From Actinomycetes bacterium (GTDB lineage Bacteria > Actinomycetota > Acidimicrobiia > Acidimicrobiales > Acidimicrobiaceae), in NCBI GenBank assembly GCA_021790495.1, contig JAJYGZ010000148.1, positions 1 to 12,219 of the forward strand: a stretch of 12,219 nucleotides of DNA. The letters are read 5' to 3'. Made by a program: the position numbers and the translations under genes. The notes below the pieces were generated by a model that had not been told where the DNA came from, made no database searches, and saw only the letters and a program-made list of their open reading frames with translations. Below are positions 7,701-12,219 of this stretch, piece by piece (the stretch's first letter is position 1; each line of letters opens with the position of its first letter).

Positions 7701-8539
7701 ACGAAATCGTCAGGCGACAGCTTGTTCGTTCGAACTTTCCGTACTAAGGCTTCGTAAGCTCGCAGAAACGAAAAGAAGTCCATGTCTTGGGTACCGCGAA
7801 TAACCGGCACAAAGAGCGACCGGGAGCCATCGGATTTTTCGACATCGACCGCAATCCCAACATTGATCTCCTTGGAACGTTGCACACCCGGAGTGCCTTT
7901 GGCATCGATCGTCTCGATAAAGACCGAGTTCATAACCGGATAAGCCTTGATGGCCTGGACAATCGCATAGGCAATCAAATGGGTGAACGAAATCTTCTCC
8001 CCGGAATTCCTCGCGAGGTGATTGTTGATTACGCCGCGATTTACTTCGAGCAATTTGGCGGGAATCTGCCGAACGCTGGTAGCGGTGGGGACCGAAAGCG
8101 AAGAGTTCATGTTGGCCACGATTCGCGCGGATGACCCTCGCAGCGCCACCACCTCGGCATTTGGGGGTGGCACGTACGCCTCACTTGAGCCGGTAAGCGG
8201 AGCCGCGGTTTCAAGCCGCGAAGCGGAGGCATCGGGGGCGCTAGCTTGGGGCGGAGCAATTGATCCACTTGGTGCGACGATCTTCGCTTCTGCCTCTTGC
8301 ACCGCAACATCACGCACCGTAACCGGCATCGGATCGCTCGCAATCAAAATCGAGTCGCCGTCGTTTTGAGGGGTCTCCTCCAAAGCCAATCCGTCGGACT
8401 CGTATCGGTAGTCGGTAAAAAAATCCCTCCAGGACTCAGGTACTGACTCCGGGTCGTTTTTGAAGGCGGCGAGATACTCCTCCACCAGCCACGAATTAGG
8501 ACCAAAAGTACTCAACGCATCGATATGTTTATCAGCCAC
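4703..8539 (-). CDS. kgd: Multifunctional 2-oxoglutarate decarboxylase/dehydrogenase E1-E2 fusion (Kgd/OdhA type)
   Basis: A 1278-residue TCA-cycle enzyme that decarboxylates 2-oxoglutarate with thiamine diphosphate as the E1 component of the 2-oxoglutarate dehydrogenase complex. The actinobacterial version is fused to an E2-like acyltransferase domain. Domains in order: N-terminal segment FGPNSWLVEEYLAAF (12-26), an Ala/Pro/Ser-rich linker (about 60-125), acyltransferase domain (about 130-370) with TNPGTIG at 287-293 and STYDHRVIQGAESG at 341-354 (H345), then E1 (about 400-1278). In E1, GMAHRGRLNVL is at 572-582, the ThDP motif HGDAAFAGQG at 673-682 with NN at 707-708, GQDSRRGTFSHRH at 930-942 and LPHGHEGQGPEHSS at 1042-1055. 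No lipoyl domain is visible, as in Mycobacterium Kgd. The GTG start gives the family N-terminus but has a weak ribosome site. It is the first gene of the leftward group. Regulation by GarA/OdhI, known in relatives, cannot be judged here. Confidence 0.96.
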   Translation of the reverse strand: MADKHIDALSTFGPNSWLVEEYLAAFKNDPESVPESWRDFFTDYRYESDGLALEETPQNDGDSILIASDPMPVTVRDVAVQEAEAKIVAPSGSIAPPQASAPDASASRLETAAPLTGSSEAYVPPPNAEVVALRGSSARIVANMNSSLSVPTATSVRQIPAKLLEVNRGVINNHLARNSGEKISFTHLIAYAIVQAIKAYPVMNSVFIETIDAKGTPGVQRSKEINVGIAVDVEKSDGSRSLFVPVIRGTQDMDFFSFLRAYEALVRKVRTNKLSPDDFVGATVSVTNPGTIGTEHSIPRLMSGQGVIIGVGSIAYPIGLAAADPQLFVDLGVSKTVTLTSTYDHRVIQGAESGLFLAHIHRLLTGEHGFYQEIFDSLAVPYPPVTWQRDTNDHDSFDLTKLRKQALVNQLIDTYRSRGHLMARLDPLALKSPALPDELDPAYYGLTVWDLDRPFFSGGLAGKDQMTLAEVLQVLRDTYCRTVGMEYMFIQDPTQKEWIQQRVEGVQPQFTTPQKMHILSRLNAAEAFERFLHTRYIGQKRFGLEGAESAIVFLDQALDRAGVVGLREAVIGMAHRGRLNVLTNIVGKSYSEIFKEFEGNLDPSSVQGSGDVKYHKGFRGVYEGFSRQPIEVTLSSNPSHLEAVDPVVEGMTRAKQDMIGERGSFRVLPILLHGDAAFAGQGVVAETLNLSQLGGYRTGGTLHLVINNQVGFTTNPDQARSSRYATDVAKMVQAPILHVNGDDPEAVAWVASLALDYREAFHRDVVVDMVCYRRFGHNEGDEPSYTQPQMYEIIEAKRSVRKLYTEALIARGDITMDEAEHSLDDFLARLQSALDQTRSSAPPKPTELPQAPEHNVALELVDTHIPVADVELLGEVLHAWPAGFTVHPKLLRQLEARRATLAGGEVDWALGEALAFGSLMLEGVDVRMAGQDSRRGTFSHRHAALIDYKTGQDYVSLEHVSDFVTESARPSKLGRFMIYDSLLSEYAALGFEYGYSSVRRDALVIWEAQFGDFANGAQTIIDQFLAAAHDKWDQTSGLVMLLPHGHEGQGPEHSSGRIERFLQSCAGENMAVMNLTTAGQYFHMLRGQVKRAKVRPVILFSPKSLLRARQTRVPVDMLTGGRFYSVIDDPTTSGSSATRDPSSVERVVLCSGKVAYEALAKSEAVQLGKEAGESCAVVRVEQLYPWPVAEIEAVLGRYSGAREVVWLQEEPENQGSWSFVHSQLHAMLREDFQLRHVSRVPSGSPATGSAAMHALEQADLLYRAISVKVSEAGGPHRH

Positions 8540-8714
8540 ATAACGATGCTACCCATTTGTGACCGCAACGTTAAAATCTTTCGAGTCCCCAAAGACCCGA
8601 AATCGAACCTCGGAGCAGGATATTTCGCTATCACAGTCAGTTTTAGGTCAGCCTCCCCGCCGACCGCAGACCCCTTGTCCAAGCGAATCATCGGCTACTC
8701 GGTGGCTACACACC

Positions 8715-8743
8715 TTGCCCATGGGGCCTACCAGGCATAAGAT
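8715..8743 (+). promoter_or_regulatory. Candidate sigma70-type promoter of the small membrane protein gene
   Basis: TTGCCC at 8715-8720 and TAAGAT at 8738-8743 are separated by exactly 17 bases. Each matches the vegetative consensus (TTGACA, TATAAT) at four of six positions. Transcription would begin near 8750, leaving a leader of about 30 bases that contains the GGAG ribosome site. This is prediction only. Confidence 0.4.
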
Positions 8744-8768
8744 CGCGTCAAGGGATCCGTCGACCGTT

Positions 8769-8772
8769 GGAG
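8769..8772 (+). promoter_or_regulatory. Ribosome binding site selecting ATG 8782
   Basis: GGAG lies nine bases before the ATG at 8782. An in-frame TTG at 8767 overlaps this motif and would place the ribosome site inside the coding sequence, so ATG 8782 is the better start. Confidence 0.55.
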
Positions 8773-8781
8773 CGTGAAATT

Positions 8782-9114
8782 ATGAAGCTTGGCACCGTGC
8801 GCGTAATTGCGGGAATCATCTGCGCGGCCGCGACCGCGGCGATGATCGTCTCAGCCATCCTCGCCCACATTGGCGCGGTTATAACCTTTGGCTTGGTAGC
8901 GTCTTTCGCGATTCTAGCGACGATGGTTGCAACGACGGTGGTGCGAGCGGAAACTCAGCCGAGACAAGGCGACCTCGCCGAGCTGTCGGCGGAACTCGAA
9001 ACCTCTATCAACCAGGTCATCAATTCAGAACGCGTCGACGATGCAGACGTGCGCCAAGTGGTACGCCTGGCGGTAAAACTTGGTTCTACGATGGGCCCAC
9101 GGGGATCGCTTTAA
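8782..9114 (+). CDS. Small membrane protein with two predicted transmembrane helices, function unknown
   Basis: I do not recognise this 110-residue protein. Residues about 7-28 (VIAGIICAAATAAMIVSAIL) and 31-54 (AVITFGLVASFAILATMVATT) are strongly hydrophobic and separated by only a short turn, which suggests a helical hairpin in the cytoplasmic membrane. The following R55 supports a cytoplasmic C-terminus by the positive-inside rule. Residues 60-100 are charged and likely helical (GDLAELSAELETSINQVINS), ending in a Gly/Pro tail. No enzymatic motif is visible. I start it at ATG 8782 because GGAG stands nine bases upstream; starting at TTG 8767 would add five residues. It is transcribed away from kgd from a probable own promoter and is followed by an 89-base spacer before the next gene. 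Actinobacteria carry many such small two-helix proteins near housekeeping genes; a role in envelope or stress biology would be a guess. Confidence 0.7.
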   Translation: MKLGTVRVIAGIICAAATAAMIVSAILAHIGAVITFGLVASFAILATMVATTVVRAETQPRQGDLAELSAELETSINQVINSERVDDADVRQVVRLAVKLGSTMGPRGSL

Positions 9115-9203
9115 AACAGGCTAGGATGAATAGAGCACTATCGAATTCACTAAATAGCTCATCAAACCTAAAGGTGGGCCCTACAGCGCCCGAAGTATTC
9201 TAA

Positions 9204-9428
9204 ATGACAACCTTGTCACCAATCAAAAGTAGAGCAGTCACTCGCTCGGTCGAACCCGGTTGTATCGCGGATTGCGCCTGGTGTGAAATTCAAATTCGGT
9301 ACTCCGCGAAGCTAAAGCCGCGCCAAGTTATAGCCAACGTTTATCACGACAACAAGTGGCAGCGGGTGGAGCACTACCACGAAGAGTGCTACCTCATCGC
9401 CAACAGCCCTTACGGCGTGACCCCCTAA
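9204..9428 (+). CDS. Small Cys/His-rich protein, possibly metal-binding, function unknown
   Basis: A 74-residue soluble protein without signal peptide or membrane segment. It has a compact set of possible metal ligands: C20, C24 and C27 (CIADCAWC), then HYHEEC with H57, H59 and C62. The two clusters flank a strand-like stretch, QVIANVYHDNKWQRVEHYH. CxxC followed by HxHxxC after about 30 residues is what a small zinc ribbon or zinc-finger-like fold would show. The same general pattern (CxxC, then NVY...W.RVEHYH..CY) occurs, as I recall, in short uncharacterised actinobacterial proteins. The ATG start has only a weak purine run (GAAG) upstream. The neighbours do not suggest a pathway. A short GC hairpin with five Ts follows the stop. 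That the gene is real is supported by the conserved-looking motif rather than by length. Confidence 0.6.
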   Translation: MTTLSPIKSRAVTRSVEPGCIADCAWCEIQIRYSAKLKPRQVIANVYHDNKWQRVEHYHEECYLIANSPYGVTP

Positions 9429-9434
9429 TCTCGT

Positions 9435-9450
9435 CCCGTCACGGGTTTTT
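9435..9450 (+). terminator. Weak candidate intrinsic terminator after the Cys/His protein
   Basis: CCCG (9435-9438), a TCA loop and CGGG (9442-9445) are followed immediately by TTTTT (9446-9450), six bases after the stop codon. The stem is only four GC pairs, so termination efficiency is uncertain. Confidence 0.35.
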
Positions 9451-9542
9451 AGCATCAACAGTTACTCTCTATGATTCCATCGCATCGGCAACCTCAACTC
9501 AGCGCGAGCGCCACCGCCATACTGCGAAAATAGGATTAGCAC

Positions 9543-10355
9543 GTGCTACAAAGTCGACTCGATTCGCTCGCGATCACGCATCACCAAGCCAATGGACTTC
9601 TCCTTCGGGGAACCACACGGGTGGTTCTGGTCCACGGGGCAATGGATCGTTCACGATCGTTTGGACGGGTCATCCGCCATCTCACCGCGACTGGCTTCGA
9701 TTGCGTCAGCTACGATCGCCGCGGCTACGAGGCCTCGGCCCTCCAAAAACCGTTCTCCCTTGAATCGCCTCCAGCGATCGACGAGCACATCGAGGACCTG
9801 GCTGGCGTAATCGGTGACGAGCCAGCGATCGTTTTTGGCCACTCCCTTGGCGGAACAATCGCGCTCTTGTTGGCAGCTCAGAACCGATCGCCCATCAGCG
9901 CTGTGGTGACATTCGAGAGCCCGTTGCCCTGGATGAGTTTCTGGAACGGCGGGGGCGCCTATTCAATCCAACCTGGAACGCCAATCAGTAATGAGTTCGC
10001 AGAGGACTTCGCCGCACAATTCATGATCCGCATGCTCGGACAACACCGCTGGGACAGACTTCCACCCTCAACAAAAGCGAGGCGCAAAGCTGAGGGTACG
10101 GTTCTAGTTGCAGAGATGTCCACAGTTGCGCATCTTTCGCCGCCACCCGAACTGAATCAGATCCTTTCCCCGAGTCTCATATGCGCAAGTGCGAATGCCC
10201 CCGAACGACACGTTCAGGCGGTGGAATACCTCGCTACGACCATTCCGAGGGTGGAAAAAGTCATGGTAACCGATACCGATCACGGGATCCATCTTTCGGA
10301 CCCAGCCAAGGCATCTGAACTAGTTGAACTTGCCCACAGCAAGTACACTTGCTAG
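9543..10355 (+). CDS. Alpha/beta hydrolase
   Basis: A 270-residue alpha/beta-hydrolase-fold enzyme, cytoplasmic, substrate unknown. VVLVHGAMDRS at 27-37 supplies the oxyanion-hole HG, SYDRRGYEAS at 56-65 follows, and the nucleophile elbow is GHSLGG at 99-104 (S101). The catalytic histidine is probably H247 in DTDHGIH (H250 is an alternative). The acid is not in its usual place after strand 7, where the sequence reads SLICASANAPERH. E125 (VVTFESPLPW), after strand 6, is a possible replacement. Residues about 126-205 form the cap region. The start is GTG at 9543 with AGGA seven bases upstream, and the N-terminal RLDSLAITHHQANGLLLRG looks like the usual lead-in strand. It is flanked by spacers of 114 and 228 bases, so it probably has its own transcript. 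Esterase, lactonase, epoxide hydrolase or dehalogenase roles cannot be told apart from sequence. Confidence 0.9.
   Translation: MLQSRLDSLAITHHQANGLLLRGTTRVVLVHGAMDRSRSFGRVIRHLTATGFDCVSYDRRGYEASALQKPFSLESPPAIDEHIEDLAGVIGDEPAIVFGHSLGGTIALLLAAQNRSPISAVVTFESPLPWMSFWNGGGAYSIQPGTPISNEFAEDFAAQFMIRMLGQHRWDRLPPSTKARRKAEGTVLVAEMSTVAHLSPPPELNQILSPSLICASANAPERHVQAVEYLATTIPRVEKVMVTDTDHGIHLSDPAKASELVELAHSKYTC
10328..10353 (+). repeat. Alternating inverted repeats over the hydrolase stop codon
   Basis: ACTTGC (10328-10333), GCAAGT (10339-10344) and ACTTGC again (10347-10352) lie in the last codons and up to the TAG. The middle copy can pair with either neighbour, giving two mutually exclusive 6-base stems. 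The downstream version extends to AGCAAG/CTTGCT around a TACA loop. No T-run follows, so this is not a standard terminator. Confidence 0.4.
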
Positions 10356-10455
10356 CTTGGACGGCTCTCACTGGGATAACGGAGGCATCCTCGCCAGGCC
10401 AAACACAGCTCGGGCAAATTCGTCCGCGACTTACTCGCGCCGAAATTCAAGCCGC

Positions 10456-10491
10456 ATCGCCGATAAGCCCGTGCAGCGCCAAGTCGGCGAT
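10456..10491 (+). repeat. 8-base inverted repeat in the spacer before the TIGR01777 gene
   Basis: ATCGCCGA (10456-10463) and TCGGCGAT (10484-10491) are perfect inverted copies with 20 bases between them, in the 228-base spacer after the hydrolase. A further ATCGGCG at about 10499-10505 could compete for the first arm. It could be a leader-RNA stem or a dimeric repressor site; the rest of the spacer shows no gene. Confidence 0.35.
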
Positions 10492-10513
10492 ACAACCCAT
10501 CGGCGGGAATTAG

Positions 10514-10529
10514 GCGTTGCGAGCAACGT
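10514..10529 (+). repeat. Small hairpin upstream of the TIGR01777 ribosome site
   Basis: CGTTG (10515-10519), a CGAG loop and CAACG (10524-10528) form a compact stem, extendable by a G-T pair at 10514/10529. It ends about 40 bases before the ribosome binding site of the next gene. Confidence 0.3.
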
Positions 10530-10569
10530 TTCACCATGTGCAGCAACTTCCGTCGGTCCGCTTCAACCC

Positions 10570-10575
10570 AAAGGA
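10570..10575 (+). promoter_or_regulatory. Ribosome binding site selecting ATG 10584
   Basis: AAAGGA stands eight bases before ATG 10584. This, with the nucleotide-binding motif starting right at that ATG (MKILVTGSHGLIG), rules out the upstream in-frame ATG at 10536 as the likely start. Confidence 0.75.
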
Positions 10576-10583
10576 CCATTCCC

Positions 10584-11486
10584 ATGAAGATTCTCGTCAC
10601 CGGCTCCCACGGCCTAATCGGGTCCAAAGTAGTAAGCCGACTGCGCGAACGCGGGGACGAGGTCATAACCGCGCGCCGAGGAACCGGAACCGACACTGGC
10701 GGTACGGTCGCCTGGGATAGCGAAAACGGCAAGTTCGACGCCACCAAACTGGTTGGACTCTCGGCGGTAGTCCACCTTGGTGGCGCAGGTATCGGAGATC
10801 GCCGCTGGAACGGCGCGGTAAAGGATTCCATCTATTCATCACGAATCGATGGCACTCGCCAGGTCGTATCCATGCTGGAATCTCTCAGAGCCCGTGGGGT
10901 CCGCCTCCTTTGCGCAAGTGCAATTGGAATTTACGGCGATCGCGGAGATGAAGTTCTCAGCGAAAGCTCCCCGCCGGGAACTGGATTTCTCGCCCGAGTC
11001 GCAACTGCGTGGGAAACAGAAGCGATGCGCGCCCAAGAATTCGGCATCAGTGTTGCGACGCTTCGAACCGGCATAGTCCAATCGCGATCTGGTGGAGCCC
11101 TGGCCAAACAGCTTCCGCTTTTTCGCGCGGGCCTGGGTGCGAAACTTGGAGGCGGAAGCCAGTGGATGAGCTGGATCCATATCGACGACGAAGTCGAGGC
11201 GATAATATTTCTGCTGGATCACCCGCTGGTCGAGGGCCCGGTGAATCTCGTAGCTCCGCAAGCCCAAACAAACCAGCAGTACAGCAGCGCTTTGGCCAAG
11301 TGCCTGGGGCGTCCGATGCTATTTTCAGCTCCCAAGCTGGTTCTCAAGGCGGCGCTGGGGCCAGAGATGGCTGAAGAACTATTGCTCGTCTCGCAGCGAG
11401 TATCTCCCCAGGTGCTTCTGCTGGCTGGCTACAAGTTCCATTTTGAGTCACTGGAGCTAGCTCTCGCCGATCTACTCAAACGATAA
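10584..11486 (+). CDS. TIGR01777-family NAD(P)-dependent epimerase/dehydratase-like protein (YfcH/SDR39U1 type)
   Basis: A 300-residue extended short-chain dehydrogenase/reductase-like protein. The N-terminus MKILVTGSHGLIGSKVVSRL carries the Rossmann GxxGxxG nucleotide motif at 7-13. VVHLGGAGIGDRRW (about 71-84), SAIGIYGDRGDEVLSE (about 121-136), PGTGFLARVATAWE (about 140-153), LRTGIVQS (about 170-177) and WMSWIHIDD (about 205-213) are the conserved blocks that define the TIGR01777 group, which includes E. coli YfcH and animal SDR39U1. Length is typical. The usual YxxxK catalytic pair of classical SDRs is not obvious, with IYGDRG at that position, as is normal for the group. The physiological substrate is not known. 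The start at ATG 10584 is fixed by AAAGGA eight bases upstream. It is preceded by a 228-base spacer with inverted repeats and followed by a 268-base spacer, so it is probably monocistronic. Confidence 0.9.
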   Translation: MKILVTGSHGLIGSKVVSRLRERGDEVITARRGTGTDTGGTVAWDSENGKFDATKLVGLSAVVHLGGAGIGDRRWNGAVKDSIYSSRIDGTRQVVSMLESLRARGVRLLCASAIGIYGDRGDEVLSESSPPGTGFLARVATAWETEAMRAQEFGISVATLRTGIVQSRSGGALAKQLPLFRAGLGAKLGGGSQWMSWIHIDDEVEAIIFLLDHPLVEGPVNLVAPQAQTNQQYSSALAKCLGRPMLFSAPKLVLKAALGPEMAEELLLVSQRVSPQVLLLAGYKFHFESLELALADLLKR

Positions 11487-11754
11487 CCATCTCAGCGTGC
11501 CCGACTCCCAAGTCGTGGTGGATTGCAAAGCTAAACACGCGTTCTGGACCGGTAGTTCAGAACCGGGCTCAAACCAGGCCCGCCCTTGAACTCACCTAGC
11601 GCCAAAGGCGCATCGGCTGACCAAGGTGACCGGCGGCACCGGGAAAAAATAATCGCATTCACGGTCATGAATCACAAGCCAAAGCATCGAGGCGGCGCCT
11701 GAATTCCTTTTTCTGTCCCGTATTAAACATGCGTGCTCAAATTGGCCTAATTTG
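11487..11754 (+). other. Non-coding spacer with several short hairpins
   Basis: I see no credible gene in these 268 bases on either strand. They hold GTTCTG (11541-11546)/CAGAAC (11558-11563), the overlapping CCGGT (11549-11553)/ACCGG (11562-11566), and the triloop hairpin GCGCC-AAA-GGCGC (11599-11611). The last could end the TIGR01777 transcript but lacks a T-run. A more AT-rich stretch, 11700-11754, precedes the acyl-CoA synthetase start and probably holds its promoter; TAATTT at 11748-11753 is one possible -10 box. No tRNA can be folded from it. Confidence 0.45.
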
Positions 11755-12219
11755 ATGACCATGAGAATCTCTTACGAACAAGGAACGAGCTCCACGCCGC
11801 TGCTTAGCGAGACGATCGGAGCAAACTTCAAGACCGCGGTCGCTAGCTTCGCTGATCGCGAGGCACTTGTCTCTGTCCACCAGGGAATCCGAATGACCTA
11901 TCGCGAGCTTTACCTCGCCACCGAGACTCTGGCGCGGGCGCTGGTGGCGGACGGCTTCGGCAAAGGGGATCGGATCGGAATTTGGAGTCCGAATCGCTAC
12001 GAATGGACCGTGGTACAGTACGCCACTGCGCTAGTGGGGATCATCCTGGTAAATATCAACCCCGCCTACCGGACGTCCGAACTCGAATACGTTCTGGCGC
12101 AATCCGGATGTACCGGACTCTTCGCCATGGATAGTTACCGGAGTTCCAACTATCGAGCCATGGTCACCTAGGTGCAACCGTCTCTCATGGACCTCGGGCG
12201 GGGATACTAATTTGACAGC
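11755..12219 (+). pseudogene. AMP-binding acyl-CoA synthetase (FadD-like), N-terminal part, two in-frame stops, runs off the window
   Basis: This encodes the first part of an adenylate-forming enzyme that would activate a fatty or other carboxylic acid with ATP and CoA. Recognisable blocks are PLLSETIGANFKTAVASFADR, ALVSVHQGIRMTYRELY, GDRIGIWSPNRYEWTVVQYA and GIILVNINPAYRTSELEYVL, all typical of the N-terminal subdomain of actinobacterial FadD-type proteins. The AMP-binding P-loop and later motifs would lie beyond this point. A TAG at 12169-12171 ends the frame after YRAMVT, yet the same frame continues with VQPSLMDL, which fits the expected continuation. A TAA at 12208-12210 then follows, before FDS. 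The intact enzyme would be about 540 residues, so this is a doubly interrupted gene or contains errors near the sequence end. Starts at TTG 11752, ATG 11755 and ATG 11761 are possible; none has a good ribosome site. TAATTT seven bases before ATG 11761 would suit a leaderless message. Confidence 0.7.

Larger units (their letters stand above)
8540..8781. other. Divergent intergenic region between kgd and small membrane protein
   Basis: This 242-base region separates the leftward kgd from the rightward small membrane protein gene and must hold promoters for both. The rightward promoter is recognisable (8715-8743). For kgd, minus-strand TATCCT (8614-8619 region) and TAACGT (about 8568-8573) could act as -10 boxes, but neither has a convincing -35. 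I see no coding sequence or repeat in it. Confidence 0.5.

Noticed and set aside
8540..9203. Toxin-antitoxin or other two-gene system made of the small membrane and Cys/His proteins
   Set aside because: The genes are 89 bases apart, not overlapping, neither resembles a known toxin or antitoxin, and nothing links their functions.
9356..9763. Open frame of 135 codons overlapping the Cys/His protein and the hydrolase start
   Set aside because: It is out of frame with two better-supported genes, is Arg/Ser/His-rich and low in complexity, and has no ribosome site.
10536..10583. Upstream ATG 10536 as start of the TIGR01777 protein
   Set aside because: It has no ribosome site and would add 16 non-homologous residues; ATG 10584 has AAAGGA eight bases upstream and begins at the Rossmann strand.
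11560..11585. tRNA T-arm-like sequence GGTTTGAGCCC on the minus strand
   Set aside because: The T-loop needs TTC where TTT is found, and no acceptor, D or anticodon arms can be placed around it.
1..12219. Mobile element, CRISPR array, prophage or defence cluster
   Set aside because: There is no transposase, integrase, regularly spaced repeat, att-like flank or defence-family domain; gene content is mainly housekeeping.

Overview
The window looks like a chromosomal segment from an actinobacterium. The strongest sign is an approximately 1280-residue fused 2-oxoglutarate decarboxylase/dehydrogenase (Kgd/OdhA type), in which an E2-like acyltransferase domain precedes the E1 domain. This architecture is typical of Actinobacteria. 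Supporting signs are a UvrD2-like helicase with a C-terminal HRDC domain, a radical SAM protein ending in a CCAEP tail, and frequent GTG/TTG starts. Base composition is only moderately GC-rich by eye, which suggests an Acidimicrobiia-like or other less GC-rich lineage rather than Streptomyces or Mycobacterium. That sub-lineage guess is inference.

Layout: (1) 1-2601, rightward: the 3' end of a CCAEP-tail radical SAM gene, then a UvrD2-like DNA helicase. (2) 2618-8539, leftward: in transcription order kgd (8539-4703), fabZ (4595-4179), exodeoxyribonuclease III (4125-3358) and a PaaI-type thioesterase with an N-terminal extension (3322-2618). The gaps are 107, 53 and 35 bases, so co-transcription is possible. 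The helicase and thioesterase converge with 16 bases between them. (3) 8540-8781: divergent intergenic region between kgd and a small two-helix membrane protein, with a recognisable promoter for the latter. (4) 8782-11486, rightward: the small membrane protein, a 74-residue Cys/His protein, an alpha/beta hydrolase and a TIGR01777-type NAD(P)-dependent sugar-epimerase-like protein, separated by spacers of 89-228 bases that hold short inverted repeats. (5) 11487-11754: the largest spacer, with several short hairpins and no gene that I can support. (6) 11755-12219: the start of an AMP-binding acyl-CoA synthetase (FadD-like) whose reading frame is interrupted by two in-frame stops yet stays recognisable past them. 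It is either a decaying gene or has sequence errors near the window end.

Most genes are housekeeping: TCA-cycle entry of 2-oxoglutarate (kgd), fatty-acid metabolism (fabZ, possibly the thioesterase and the fadD remnant), and DNA repair (uvrD2, xth). I see no mobile element, CRISPR array, tRNA, rRNA, toxin-antitoxin pair or defence island, and no convincing undescribed multi-gene system. The items most worth a second look are the doubly interrupted fadD-like gene, the CCAEP tail, the missing zinc-type cysteines in the UvrD2-like helicase, the small Cys/His protein, and the structured spacers upstream and downstream of the TIGR01777 gene.
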